NCBI GenBank assembly: GCA_964550375.1
Contig: CAZJYX010000004.1
Coordinates: 1 to 64,000 of the forward strand
Direction of reading: 5' to 3'
DNA length: 64,000 nucleotides
Origin: JAAYXS01 sp964550375
GTDB lineage: Bacteria; Planctomycetota; Phycisphaerae; UBA1845; Fen-1342
The position numbers and the translations under genes were made by a program. Positions 46,761-56,800 of the stretch are shown here, piece after piece (position 1 is the first letter of the stretch; each line of letters begins with the position of its first letter). The notes under the pieces were generated by a model. It had not been told where the DNA came from, made no database searches, and saw nothing but the letters and a program-made list of their open reading frames with translations.

Positions 46761-49700
46761 CTAGCGCAGCCGTTTCGGACCCGCGGCCGGCTTGGCCGGC
46801 ACGGGCTCCAGCTCAACCTCAACCTCGCCGGCCGGCGGCTCGACGTCCGATATGGTCGGCCGAGCCCCCATCAGGAACTCAGCCACGTCGGCCGTATCCA
46901 GCCAGCCGTCGTTGTTCAGGTCACCCGCGGCCAGGTGCCACAGCCCCATGGCTGTCAGGTCGGCCACCGAGATTTCCGTGACCGGCCCGTAGTCATCCGT
47001 GCTGCGCAGACCCGGCATGCCGCAGCAGTTCGGCTCGTGGCCTTGCAGGAAGTTGATCTGGATGAACGTGAAGTCCTCGGTACTGACAGTCCCGTTGCCG
47101 CTGATGTCGGCGTGCGGGTACGGCGTGTCGCAGTCGGTGTCGCCGCTGCCGTAGTTGACGGCCCACTGCCACGAGAACACGCCGAAGTCGAGGATGTCGA
47201 TCCAGAAATCATCGTTCAGGTTGCCGCCGACGAGGTTCTTGCCGGCCGTCACGAAGTCGGCTACGTACTGCGTCCCAACGATCGGCAGCGGGTCCAGCGT
47301 TCGGCGCAGCGTGTGCAACGTGTCGCGTGCGGTGATGCACGTGTACACGCCGCACGGCACCTCGAGCGTTGCACCGGCCAGACCATCGGTGAACTCCAGT
47401 TCCGCCTCGATGATCCAGGCCGGACTGGTGTCCGGGCACTCCCACAACTCAAACGTAATGCAGCGCGTGCCGTCGAAGCTCCAGGCCAGCGCTAGGTCCA
47501 CGACCAGTTCGTTCAAGGAGTTGACCGTCACATCGAACGTGCACGATGACTCATTGTCGCAAGCGTCCTTGGCCTTGATCGTGACCGTCGTCGTGCCGTC
47601 CAGGAACGTGTAGGGACTCGATATCTCCGTCGCCCCGATCCAGTATGTGTAGGTCGGGCTTGGATCGCAGTTGTCCCACAACTCTGCCGGCGCTGGAAGA
47701 ACGACCTGCGCCGCACAGGTGCCGGCGTCGGCGTTGACCACGATGTCCGCCGGGCAAGTGAGCACCGGCGGGGTATTGTCTTCGACCGTGACGGTCTGCA
47801 CGCACGATGAACTGTTCCCGCAGGCGTCCGTTGCGGTCCAGGTAATCGTGGTGATGCCCAGCGGGAAAGGCTCGCCCAGGGTCTTGCCGTCACTGCGGAT
47901 TCCGACGACGGTTGGCGCCGGATCGCAGTTATCGATGGCAAACGCCGTGTACTCGTACGCGAAGTTGTCCCAGTAGATGTCGTAGTCAACACCTTCTGTG
48001 GTGTTATGGCCTTGCAGGATCACGTTGCCGATTTCCACGCTGCCATTGGCATACAACGAGTGGGTCAGATCCCCGACCGTGAAAATGGCATCCGCACCGG
48101 CCAGTTCAATCGTCAGTGTGTACCACGCGTCGTACACGAAGCCGGTCGGCAAGCCGAGATCCTGCCAGCCACCGTCATCCGGATCGGCGGGCCAGACACG
48201 GAAGCGCGGGTCGCCGCCATCGCTGGTGAACTCGATGATCGGGTAGAGCGAGATGCCATTAGCCGCATTGAAAGCCGTGCCCCAGAAGCCGGCCATGCGC
48301 CGCCCGGTCGTTGCCCAGTCGACCGGGATATAGAGATCGACGCTCATGCGTGTGACACCAGGCGTGTCATACTTGCGACCCTGCGTGTCATAGAAGGCGC
48401 CGGAGTAGCCCGCCGGGCGGTACGACGCGCCGTCACTTGCGCAAATGGAGTGCTTGAGGCGATAGTCGCCGCCGAACCACACGCGCTCGAAACCACAGGG
48501 GGAGTAGCGATCCCGATACCACACACCGGGGGCCTCCGCGTCGCTGAGTGTCGGTTCGTCGTCGAAGGAGATCGTCGACGCCGCGTACAGGTCGACAAGC
48601 GCTTCACAGGACTCATCCGCGTCAACGGTAATGTCCGGCGGGCAGGTGATTACCGGGGCGGTGTTGTCGATCGTAATCGCCGGCAGGGCGTTGAGGGCCG
48701 GATAGACCGGATCGCCGACCTCATCGGACAGCTTGGTCTGGTAGCCCGCCGAATCGGGCTCAAACGCCACCAAGTCAGCCTCGTCGCAGGCGCTGCCCGA
48801 CTCACCGATCAGCGTGAACGTCAGCCGAGCGAGGACGGTGTCGGCCGTTGTTCCGGTCGGGTCGCCGCCGAACGGGTTGGGGCTGACCGAGTAGAAGATT
48901 TTGCCCGGCGCGTACTCGACATCCATCAACTCGAACTCGAACGGGGCGTCGCCCGGTTCGCCATACTCATAATCCAGGCGCGCGGTGTCGTAGTTCAGGT
49001 GGAACTGGCCACCAACAATGACCGCGGTGACGTCGGTCATCTTGACCTCAACGACCAGCGTGTCATTCGGGTCATAGCACGTTTCGCCGGTCTGCGGCAG
49101 CAAGGCGATCGTCGCCGGGCCGCCAAGCCACGGGCAGTAGTCGATGCCGTCGCTGACGGCGTTGCCGAGGCCGTCGGCGTTCAGGTGTTCGGCCGGGTCG
49201 CCCTCGCACGGCGGGACCTCAATAGTGCCGGTCGAGTCATGCGGCCCCGTCGCGTCACCCCACCAGTTATCGGTCGCGTCCAGCAGGCCGCTGGTGAACG
49301 TGCTCACAAACCCGTACGACACGTTGCTGATAATCTGGTTGTAGTTGGCCGTGACTGTCGCCGGTGCGCCGTAGTCGTAGGCGACCACGCCGTAGTCCCA
49401 GTCCTTCACGGTTGACTCGGTCACAGTGAGATCCACCGCACCAGTGCCGGCGGCGTACGCGCCGATGCCCCAAGTGTCGACCTTGTCGTGACCGACGAAG
49501 GTGCTCTTGGCGACAGAAACGGTCATGACGGCACGAGCGCCCTTGTGTTCGCCCGCGTCACCCGGCACGAACGGATCCGGCAATGCGCGTGGTCCGGACT
49601 CGCGTAGCTTCGTACCGGTACTGCTGTACGCAAGCAATCCATCCCCAGAGTCCGCGTGTTGGTTCGAAACGGTCAACCCGGCAAACGTGACGTCGCCATC

Positions 49701-52175
49701 GATGCAGAACACGGCCGGGTAGTTGTCGAACAGTTGGGTATCAGTCACGATGAGCGTAGCGTTCTCCATGGGCAACAGACCGGTTGCAGCCCAACTGCCA
49801 CCCGTGTAGAGGTGGTTGGAGATCGTGCAGCCGTCGACGGTTCCGCCGGCGCCGTAGCCGATCTGAATGCCATTCTGCGCCGGCAGACCGCTGCCCATCG
49901 GCCCGCCGCCGGTGACCGTGCAGCCGTGCACATCGACCGTCAGACCCTCGCCCAACAGGGCCATGCCATTCTTCTGGTAATCGTCGACGGTCGTGTCGGC
50001 GACTTCGATTGCATATGGACCGCCGTCGTCGTTGTACGCGTAGATGCCAACGCCGTGCTGCGCGCCGCTCAGGGGCTCGTTGCGGATGCCCGTCACGGCA
50101 CAGTCCACGACGTCGCCGCCGGCGTTCCAGAACCCGATACCGATGAAGCGGTAGTTCGCGTTGCCGCGTCCCAGGCCGTCCACGCGCAGATTCTGCACGG
50201 AGCCGCCGGTGACGCCATCTAAGCCGATGATCGGATAGTTGTTATTGGTTCCGGTCGTGAAGTGCCACGGCAAGGAGGCGGGCGACTGGATGATCGTGTC
50301 AACCGCCGGATCGGTGCCCGAGCCGCTGCCGATCAGGTCCAGGCCGTCCGTCGTTATGTGAACCTGCTCTTCGTACGTTCCCGGTAGGACGTAGACCGTG
50401 CTGCCACTGACCAGATCAACGGCCTCCTGTATTCGGCCGAGCGTGCCGGTCTGCGGACTGTCGTCGTCGACCCAAAGCGTCGAGAAGTTGCCCTGGAAGC
50501 CGGGGTCCGTGCTCGTGTCTTCGCCGCTGTCAAGCCAGGGGGTGTAGTCAACGACACTAGCAACGCGCCCGGCCGGACTGGCGGCGCTGCCCCACCAGTT
50601 GCCTGAGGCGTCGAGCAGGACCTGAGAGGCGTAATCGCCCCACACCATTATCGTCCCGCTCAACAGGGCGTTGTCATGGATCTTGAAGTCGTGCGGCGCG
50701 CTTTGCGAAGCGGGAACACCGTAAGCAATCGCGTACGCGAAGTCGGGACCGTTTATCACGTTGTTTGTCACTTCGCTGGGCAAGATCGTGTAACTGCCTG
50801 ACCCGTGCCAGTTGTTCATCGCAAACGCCCAGTCGACGGGCACATGCGTGAACACGTTTCCCTTGACGAGTTGCTCGCCCAACAACCCGGAATTGCCGTA
50901 GTAGTTGAATACTACGCCCTCGAAGGTCACATTGAACACGTTGTCGAGGACGTCCACGGCGCGGCAATACTCAAAGAGGAATCCGCCAGTGACTACATCA
51001 CACAAGTTGTTATAGACCCGCAGCGCGCCTTCCGCTCCGCGCGGCGTCTGGTTGGCACCGTCCACGTAGATCGCGAAGTCGTTCCCCGGATTCCTGGAGT
51101 TGACGTGTGCGAAGCAGTTGTCGTGAATATCGAGCGTCAGCGCCTCGGCGTAACTCGTGCTCCAGTCGGCCCGAATGGTCTGGTTATTCTCCGTTTCAAA
51201 AGAGAAGCCCGTGACTTCGACGTGGACGTCCGCCGGTACCGTGGAATTGCGCACGATGAGCAAGGATCGAGCCGTGATTGTGCTGCCGCGCCAGATGGTC
51301 TGGCCGCAGCCGGCGCCCACGAGGTTCACCGACTTGTTCACGGTAACGGTTTCGTTGTACGTACCGGCCGCGACATAAACCGTGCTGCCGCTGACGGCGT
51401 CGATGCCCGCCTGGATCGTATCGAAATGCGTGATGCCCCAGCCCGGCGTGCTGCTGTCAAAATCGTCGTCCACCCAGACTTCGCTCACGCCGGCCGGTGT
51501 CAGCGTTACACTGTAGATGCCGCCGCCCGCACCCGCGATTTCGACGTCAAAGCCGGGGAACTCCAGCGGGACCATCTCGCTGCCCCAGCTCCAGTCCATG
51601 TCCCACGCGCCGCCACCGCCACCCTGGCCGGCAGCGCCGCCCGGAATCTCCGGCGTTCCCGTACCGGGCAGATATGCCCCGACGTCGGTTTCGGCCGCGT
51701 ACATGAACGCCCAGTTCATAACGCCGGACATCGGCACGCCACGGGCAATCAGTTCGCTGCCCCAGTGCGCAGTGTCATACCACGGGTGCGCAGCCGTCGC
51801 GCCCGCGTGGTTGCGAACCGCCCATTTCTGCACGCCGCCGTCCTCGTACAAACAGAGACTATATTGGTACCAATCAGGCGTGTCCGGCGTCCAGGTCGGC
51901 CAGGCGTCGTGGTCGGCGATTGTTTGGCTCGTCCACACGGGACCCGTGCCCGGATCGTCGCCAAACCACGCCGCAGCACCCTCGCGAGCGTAGATGTCAA
52001 ACCCGCCATCAAAAATCATCGGCACGACGCCGTGATAGACGCCGCCGCCGACGTCATCCAGTTCCCCCTCGAAGCGCATCGTCGATGATGCAATCGAATT
52101 GGCGCTCGCCAACTGCGGCGTCAGTGCCAGCACTGCCAAACCTACGAATAATACACCTACCCTTCTCATTCTCAT
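46761..52175 (-). CDS. Giant secreted beta-helix, cohesin-like and HYR protein
   Basis: A 1804-residue exported protein. Signal peptide (1-25); N-terminal beta region (about 25-230); two pectate-lyase-like right-handed beta-helices (about 230-570, starting EVWVDDDFDSSTPGW, and about 575-1010, starting TLWVDDDSPQTGTLG); a cohesin-like domain (about 1035-1165); an HYR module beginning TCPPDITVDADESC at about 1173 that is interrupted by an inserted domain of about 210 residues and resumes at FAIDNCDPAP; two more HYR-type repeats; then the Cys module also found in the neighbouring protein (about 1555-1760) and a calcium loop DLNNDGWLDTADVAEFLMG. No catalytic residue for a lyase is evident. AGGAGG precedes the ATG at 52175. 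Confidence 0.88.
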   Translation of the reverse strand: MRMRRVGVLFVGLAVLALTPQLASANSIASSTMRFEGELDDVGGGVYHGVVPMIFDGGFDIYAREGAAAWFGDDPGTGPVWTSQTIADHDAWPTWTPDTPDWYQYSLCLYEDGGVQKWAVRNHAGATAAHPWYDTAHWGSELIARGVPMSGVMNWAFMYAAETDVGAYLPGTGTPEIPGGAAGQGGGGGAWDMDWSWGSEMVPLEFPGFDVEIAGAGGGIYSVTLTPAGVSEVWVDDDFDSSTPGWGITHFDTIQAGIDAVSGSTVYVAAGTYNETVTVNKSVNLVGAGCGQTIWRGSTITARSLLIVRNSTVPADVHVEVTGFSFETENNQTIRADWSTSYAEALTLDIHDNCFAHVNSRNPGNDFAIYVDGANQTPRGAEGALRVYNNLCDVVTGGFLFEYCRAVDVLDNVFNVTFEGVVFNYYGNSGLLGEQLVKGNVFTHVPVDWAFAMNNWHGSGSYTILPSEVTNNVINGPDFAYAIAYGVPASQSAPHDFKIHDNALLSGTIMVWGDYASQVLLDASGNWWGSAASPAGRVASVVDYTPWLDSGEDTSTDPGFQGNFSTLWVDDDSPQTGTLGRIQEAVDLVSGSTVYVLPGTYEEQVHITTDGLDLIGSGSGTDPAVDTIIQSPASLPWHFTTGTNNNYPIIGLDGVTGGSVQNLRVDGLGRGNANYRFIGIGFWNAGGDVVDCAVTGIRNEPLSGAQHGVGIYAYNDDGGPYAIEVADTTVDDYQKNGMALLGEGLTVDVHGCTVTGGGPMGSGLPAQNGIQIGYGAGGTVDGCTISNHLYTGGSWAATGLLPMENATLIVTDTQLFDNYPAVFCIDGDVTFAGLTVSNQHADSGDGLLAYSSTGTKLRESGPRALPDPFVPGDAGEHKGARAVMTVSVAKSTFVGHDKVDTWGIGAYAAGTGAVDLTVTESTVKDWDYGVVAYDYGAPATVTANYNQIISNVSYGFVSTFTSGLLDATDNWWGDATGPHDSTGTIEVPPCEGDPAEHLNADGLGNAVSDGIDYCPWLGGPATIALLPQTGETCYDPNDTLVVEVKMTDVTAVIVGGQFHLNYDTARLDYEYGEPGDAPFEFELMDVEYAPGKIFYSVSPNPFGGDPTGTTADTVLARLTFTLIGESGSACDEADLVAFEPDSAGYQTKLSDEVGDPVYPALNALPAITIDNTAPVITCPPDITVDADESCEALVDLYAASTISFDDEPTLSDAEAPGVWYRDRYSPCGFERVWFGGDYRLKHSICASDGASYRPAGYSGAFYDTQGRKYDTPGVTRMSVDLYIPVDWATTGRRMAGFWGTAFNAANGISLYPIIEFTSDGGDPRFRVWPADPDDGGWQDLGLPTGFVYDAWYTLTIELAGADAIFTVGDLTHSLYANGSVEIGNVILQGHNTTEGVDYDIYWDNFAYEYTAFAIDNCDPAPTVVGIRSDGKTLGEPFPLGITTITWTATDACGNSSSCVQTVTVEDNTPPVLTCPADIVVNADAGTCAAQVVLPAPAELWDNCDPSPTYTYWIGATEISSPYTFLDGTTTVTIKAKDACDNESSCTFDVTVNSLNELVVDLALAWSFDGTRCITFELWECPDTSPAWIIEAELEFTDGLAGATLEVPCGVYTCITARDTLHTLRRTLDPLPIVGTQYVADFVTAGKNLVGGNLNDDFWIDILDFGVFSWQWAVNYGSGDTDCDTPYPHADISGNGTVSTEDFTFIQINFLQGHEPNCCGMPGLRSTDDYGPVTEISVADLTAMGLWHLAAGDLNNDGWLDTADVAEFLMGARPTISDVEPPAGEVEVELEPVPAKPAAGPKRLR

Positions 52176-53000
52176 CTCGATGCCTCCTAGAGTTGTGGGC
52201 CGGAGAGTTCACCAATGATCGACCGGCCGGTTCTTCACGCACATGCCGCAGCACCACTCGTGCTGCTCGTCCTCCCAGAGAGCATGTTCACGTTTCGATT
52301 CACAGACGGGGCCGTCCCAGAATGGCAGCCGGCGCCGGCGTGTCTGCCGGGCGCTTGGCACAACAGTTGCGCGTTGATCCCGCCGAAATGTCGCCGGATT
52401 TCTTCCCTTTGCATCGCTCACGCCCGTTTGGCAGGCTGGATTCGGCTCTTCGCTCACGCGCCGCGCGGGACGTCGGCGCTGGCGGCGGACTCCTAAGTGC
52501 GCGCAGACTTATCACTGGCAGCGGGGCACATCCGCTTCGCTGCAATCGTCACACTTCACGCCGCTATCAGCAGTTCCCTGACTACCGGATAGTGCCTGCC
52601 GTCGTATCCTCCCAGATACTACCTCTGCTTCCGCTTCTTCCTCTACCTGGGACGTGCTTACACTGGCGGGTGGTCTGGAAAGGAAACCGCTGGCATTGCT
52701 GCGCCACCAGGCTACCGCCGCAACTCGCCGGCCGCCGCGGACGACGGCCGGTTCTCCCTCGGCTGGTTGCCTACTGCGCTGACCTGCTCACGCCGAGGCC
52801 CGGGAATGCGCAAAATGCAGCCGCTGCGCTACCCGCGCCGGCGCACTGCAATTCACAAGCTGAACTGAAGCCGCTGTCTTCCCCGATGCCACAACGCTGG
52901 GGCTTGCTAGCCCGCATCAGACTCCTCGATCTGCAGGACCCAACATGCCTCCTAACCGAGGGTCGGCTCCCCCAAGTCGGAGTCGACCCCCCGCAGTGGA
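52176..53000 (-). other. Long 5' leader of the giant protein gene
   Basis: Between the promoter at 53004-53032 and the ATG at 52175 lie about 820 nt without a convincing gene. Near its 5' end ggtcgactcc and ggagccgacc (around 52964-52990) form a 10-bp stem with one mismatch, followed by an AGGAGG. No known riboswitch class was recognised. The region could be a regulatory leader or encode a separate small RNA. Confidence 0.45.
52771..52917 (-). CDS. Possible 48-residue leader ORF
   Basis: ATG 52917 is preceded by GAGGAG with a 4-nt gap, about 80 nt after the predicted transcription start. The product is Cys- and Ala-rich (five cysteines, an AAAA run) with no signal or membrane segment. Third codon positions are less GC-rich than in neighbouring genes, which argues against a long-established protein. 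If translated, it may act as an upstream ORF. Confidence 0.25.
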   Translation of the reverse strand: MRASKPQRCGIGEDSGFSSACELQCAGAGSAAAAFCAFPGLGVSRSAQ

Positions 53001-53003
53001 AGC

Positions 53004-53032
53004 ACTATACAGCAATTAGCGGCCCCTGTCAA
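53004..53032 (-). promoter_or_regulatory. Consensus sigma-70 promoter
   Basis: On the minus strand a perfect TTGACA (53027-53032), a 17-bp spacer and TATAGT (53004-53009) form the best promoter match in the window. It points toward the 1804-residue secreted protein gene. Confidence 0.75.
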
Positions 53033-53167
53033 CCACAAGCAGGCTTGCGTGAGCGGTTACGGCCACGAATCGGCCGGAACCGGTAGCCACGCCCCCACAC
53101 CAAACTAAACCAAAACATCACCACCATTGCCACCGGCAGCAGCACACACCCAGGCGCCGCAGCCGAG

Positions 53168-53812
53168 CTAATCCCCGGGATCCGCCGGGGGCGCCGGCCG
53201 TTTCTGGACCACCGGCACGCGGAAGTCGTCCGCCAGGTGCTTCTCTTCCGGGCAATACTCGATGATCAGCTCGGCGATCGGACCGCGCAGCAGGGCGCTT
53301 TTGTCAACCGCCTTGACCGTCGAACCGCCCTTAGCGCGTGCCTCGGCGACGCTCTTCTCAGGAAGGGGCTTGATGCCGGCCGCGTCTGCCAGGCCGCGTT
53401 CCTGCTTGATTCTGGCGCTGTCAACCTGGTCGGGCAGCCCCGGCCGGCCGAACCAGATGGGGCTCTGGGCCAGATCGACGTGCCCCGGCACGAGCGCGAT
53501 CACGCGGCCGCACTTATCGCCGGCGTTCACCCGCTCAGCGACCTGGTCACCGACGTACAGCACCGGTGTCGCAATGGCGCGCGGCACGACCAGGGCCGGA
53601 TCCACTTCCAGAACCAGGAGCATGCCCTCCTTGACGTTGGGCCGCTCCTTGCACCAGTGGTAAGCAAACCCGTCACGCAGCGCGAACGGGCGCGCGTACA
53701 GGATGGACTTGACCGCCGCGGGGGTCGCCGGAATCTCCGGCGGCGGCTCGGCGTAGCCCGCAACCACCAGCACCAGCAGGCTGACACACAGGCACGAAGC
53801 TGTCGTTCTCAT
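53168..53812 (-). CDS. Exported protein of unknown function
   Basis: A 214-residue protein with a signal peptide (CVSLLVLVVAGYAEPP). The mature part has a beta domain with FAYHWCKERPNVKEGMLLVL, CGRVIALVPGHVDLAQSP and IWFGRPGLPDQVD, then a charged helical tail ending in Pro-rich sequence. I recognise no family. The ATG at 53812 (MRTTAS) is preferred; another at 53830 is in frame, and AAGGA lies near both. It sits 73 bp downstream of the hydrolase gene on the same strand and may be co-transcribed. Confidence 0.7.
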   Translation of the reverse strand: MRTTASCLCVSLLVLVVAGYAEPPPEIPATPAAVKSILYARPFALRDGFAYHWCKERPNVKEGMLLVLEVDPALVVPRAIATPVLYVGDQVAERVNAGDKCGRVIALVPGHVDLAQSPIWFGRPGLPDQVDSARIKQERGLADAAGIKPLPEKSVAEARAKGGSTVKAVDKSALLRGPIAELIIEYCPEEKHLADDFRVPVVQKRPAPPADPGD

Positions 53813-53885
53813 GATACTCGGTCCTTTCATCTCGGCCGGCGCGTGCCGCGCGCCGGCGACTGCGTTTCGATGTCCCGCGCCGATT

Positions 53886-56800
53886 CTATTCGCACACCAC
53901 CTCGAAGACCTCGACAGCATCAATACCGCCCTCGGTTCGCGAGTTGTTGGGATAGTCAGAGGCCGCGAAGCGGACCCGGAACTCCGCCGTGAGCGCCACG
54001 TGCTCCGCGATATGGATCACCTGCTCGAACCACCCCGGCTCCACGTTGGCGATCGTCAGGACGGGCACCCAGGTGCCACCCCCGTCCGCGGAGAGCTCCA
54101 CATCCAGCGGGTCGCCATCCTGGTCGTCGTTGGCCCACCAGCAAGCAAAACGCAACACGGGGTTGCCCGTCTCGCTGAGGTCCAGCGTGGGCGAGATCAA
54201 CCACGTCGGCCCCCAGTCCACGTCCCCGTGATGCGTATTCTCGGTCACGTAGCAGCAACCGCTGCCGTCATAATCCGCCATCGGTTCATCGTGAGACCCG
54301 TCCGTAGTGGGAGCCGCCCGCTCCCATTCGCCACCGGTCAAGCTCGGATCATTGACCACGGTCCAGCCTAAGTCGGCCTCAAAGTCGTCAGCGAGCAGGC
54401 TGAGAAACTCGCCGACGAAGGCGACGAACGGCAGCGCGGGGGCGCTGCGCGGCAGGTAAACCGTGCCGGTCACCTCACCCATGACGCTGAAGTAGAATTC
54501 CGGCGTCTGGCCGCATTCCGGGGCCGGTAGCGTCCCACGCCAGGCCTCGCCTGCTACCCGTACCAGCGGCACGGCGTGGAACGGCGCATCGTCATAGCGG
54601 TAATGCAACGTGGCCGAACCGGGCACGAGGTCATCCGATCCCTCGTAAATCACAACATCCACCGCGGTTGGCACGCCCGGTGGCACGAACTCCGGCGGAT
54701 CCGCCAACAGCGCCATCGTCAGCGGCACAAAGAACGGTGGGTTGTCGTTGGTCAACATCAGTTCATCGACCACGATGCGGCCCTCGTTGGAACCCCAGGA
54801 CGGGCCGAAGTTGAAGCGCACCGCCCCGATATCGCTCAGGTCAAGGCCGGACCCATTCGCCAGGAAATCCGTCAGGCGGATGCGGATAACCTCGAAGTCG
54901 TTGTGCCAGCCGCCCTGCCGCTGGTAAGGCTGCTCCAGCCCACCGCCGTAAGCGCCGATGTTGATTGAGCTGGTGCCACCCGCGCCGTCGCGCAACGTCA
55001 CGGTGAACGTGAGGTCGCCGAGCACGGCCAGCGTGTACGGATGGCGCGTGCCCTGCGCTCCGCGGAAGGACAAATACAAGTAGTCAGAGAAGTCACGCCG
55101 CCCGGGGATGATCTCCCACTCGTAATAGCGGTCCGTTCCGTTCCAGTCGAAAACGACGCCGCGGCTGGTGTCGCCGGTAGACGCGTGGGTGCAGCCATTG
55201 AAGGGGTCGCTGACCATCCAGGTGAAGTCACTGTTTGCATCGTCCAGACGGCCCTCGAGCAGGTGATGGACGGTGAAGCTGACGGCCCCGCCGGAACTGC
55301 TCGTGTATGGCCCGTCCACGGTCTGGTAGTCGTCGATCATGAAGTTGCCGGAATCGGCCCCGTTGCGGTATTCGTTCGTCACAACAATGCAGGGATTGGA
55401 CGTGTCCACGCCGATCGGGCTGAAGCGTTCGTACTGCCGCCAGAAGAAGTCGCTCGCCGGCACGTTCCCCTCGGCGAAGTACTTGATCAGCGGCAGGAAC
55501 AGACCCAACTGAACCAAGTGCGTGTTTGCCCGGCCGATCGAGCACGGCCCCTCAAACCAACTGGGGCTCTCCGGCCCATCATGGAACCAGGCGTGCCCGG
55601 TGCCCTGCACTACCGTGGACATGCGATACTTGGTGGCCCGATCGTGCAGCAGGAAGGTCTGCGTCTGTTCCGATCCCGGCGAGCCGCTGATGTCCGTGTC
55701 GCCCGCCGCGGTCCACAGGTGGAAACTGGCGTGGTGCGGCGTCGCCTCGTCGGGCCCGCCCATGGAATTCGGCAGCATGGCGCTGATCAGCACGATGCTG
55801 TCCGGCGTGTAATGTGTAGGCGTGTATTCACCGTCCATCAGCGAGTCAAAGGCTCCGACTACGCCCATCCCGCCCAGGCTGTGGCCGATCCAGATGATCC
55901 GGCTGGAGTCGATCTTGCCGGCCAGCACGCCGCCGGCGATGGCATCCTGCAACTCCAGCACCGCGTCGGTATGCCCCAGCGTGCAGTCGGAGGGGGGCCA
56001 GTTCTGGTGCGAGACCACGATGTACCCGTACGAAGCCATGTGGTAGCCGATGTGGTCGTACCAAGCGTAGTTATGGCCCCCGCCGTGACCAACCAGAATC
56101 AGCGGCAGCGGCGCCATCGCGGCGATATTGGTCGGATAGTACATAATCTCATTTGTGTGGTTGGCCGGAATGCCGAAGATGGGCCCGACGCTGTAAGGTG
56201 CTGTCTCGGTCACTGCGAGCGGACCGAGTTGCGTGGTGTCGTGAACGACGTACAGGCCGGCCTCGCGACTGTAGCCGTCGATGTAGTCACCGCCGTCCAG
56301 CACGCCATTGCGGTTCATGTCGAGCACGACGTCGTAGCCATGTCCCAGCCCGGTGTAGTCGTTCGTGGCCGGGTCAAACACGGCGCTGTCAAGCTCGTAC
56401 GGACCAACCACGGTGAACGTGTTCTCCTGGATCGTGCTACCGGCGAACGAAACGGTCTGCGGGCCGTCCGGCGTCGCATCCAGCAGCGCCGGATCGACTT
56501 GCCACGCTCCAGGACTCTTGGCCTCGACCACGTAGACATCCGCCGTCCGGCCCACGATCTCCGGATAGCGCGTCGGGTCGATGGCGACCGCGATGGTGGC
56601 GTTCTCGTTGAACGCCTTAACGTACTCGAAGAAGGGATACTCGGCCAGCGCGTTGCCGGCCAGTTGCGTAGCTCGCACCGGCCCGCTGACCAGCAGCTCC
56701 ACGAACGGGTCTATATCGAACGCGTTCACCAGGCCGTCGCCGTTGATATCGGCCAGACTGTGCTCGCAATCCGGAAACAGCACCGCGTACAGCTCAGGAT

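Noticed and set aside
52209..52457. 82-codon minus-strand frame with a CCGMC cysteine cluster
   Set aside because: GTG start without Shine-Dalgarno and codon use unlike neighbouring genes; it lies in the leader of the giant protein gene. The cysteine cluster drew attention but nothing else supports it.
52512..52787. Minus-strand frame encoding an acidic EEEAEAEVV stretch
   Set aside because: It has no start codon after the preceding stop; the acidic run comes from a purine-rich DNA segment.
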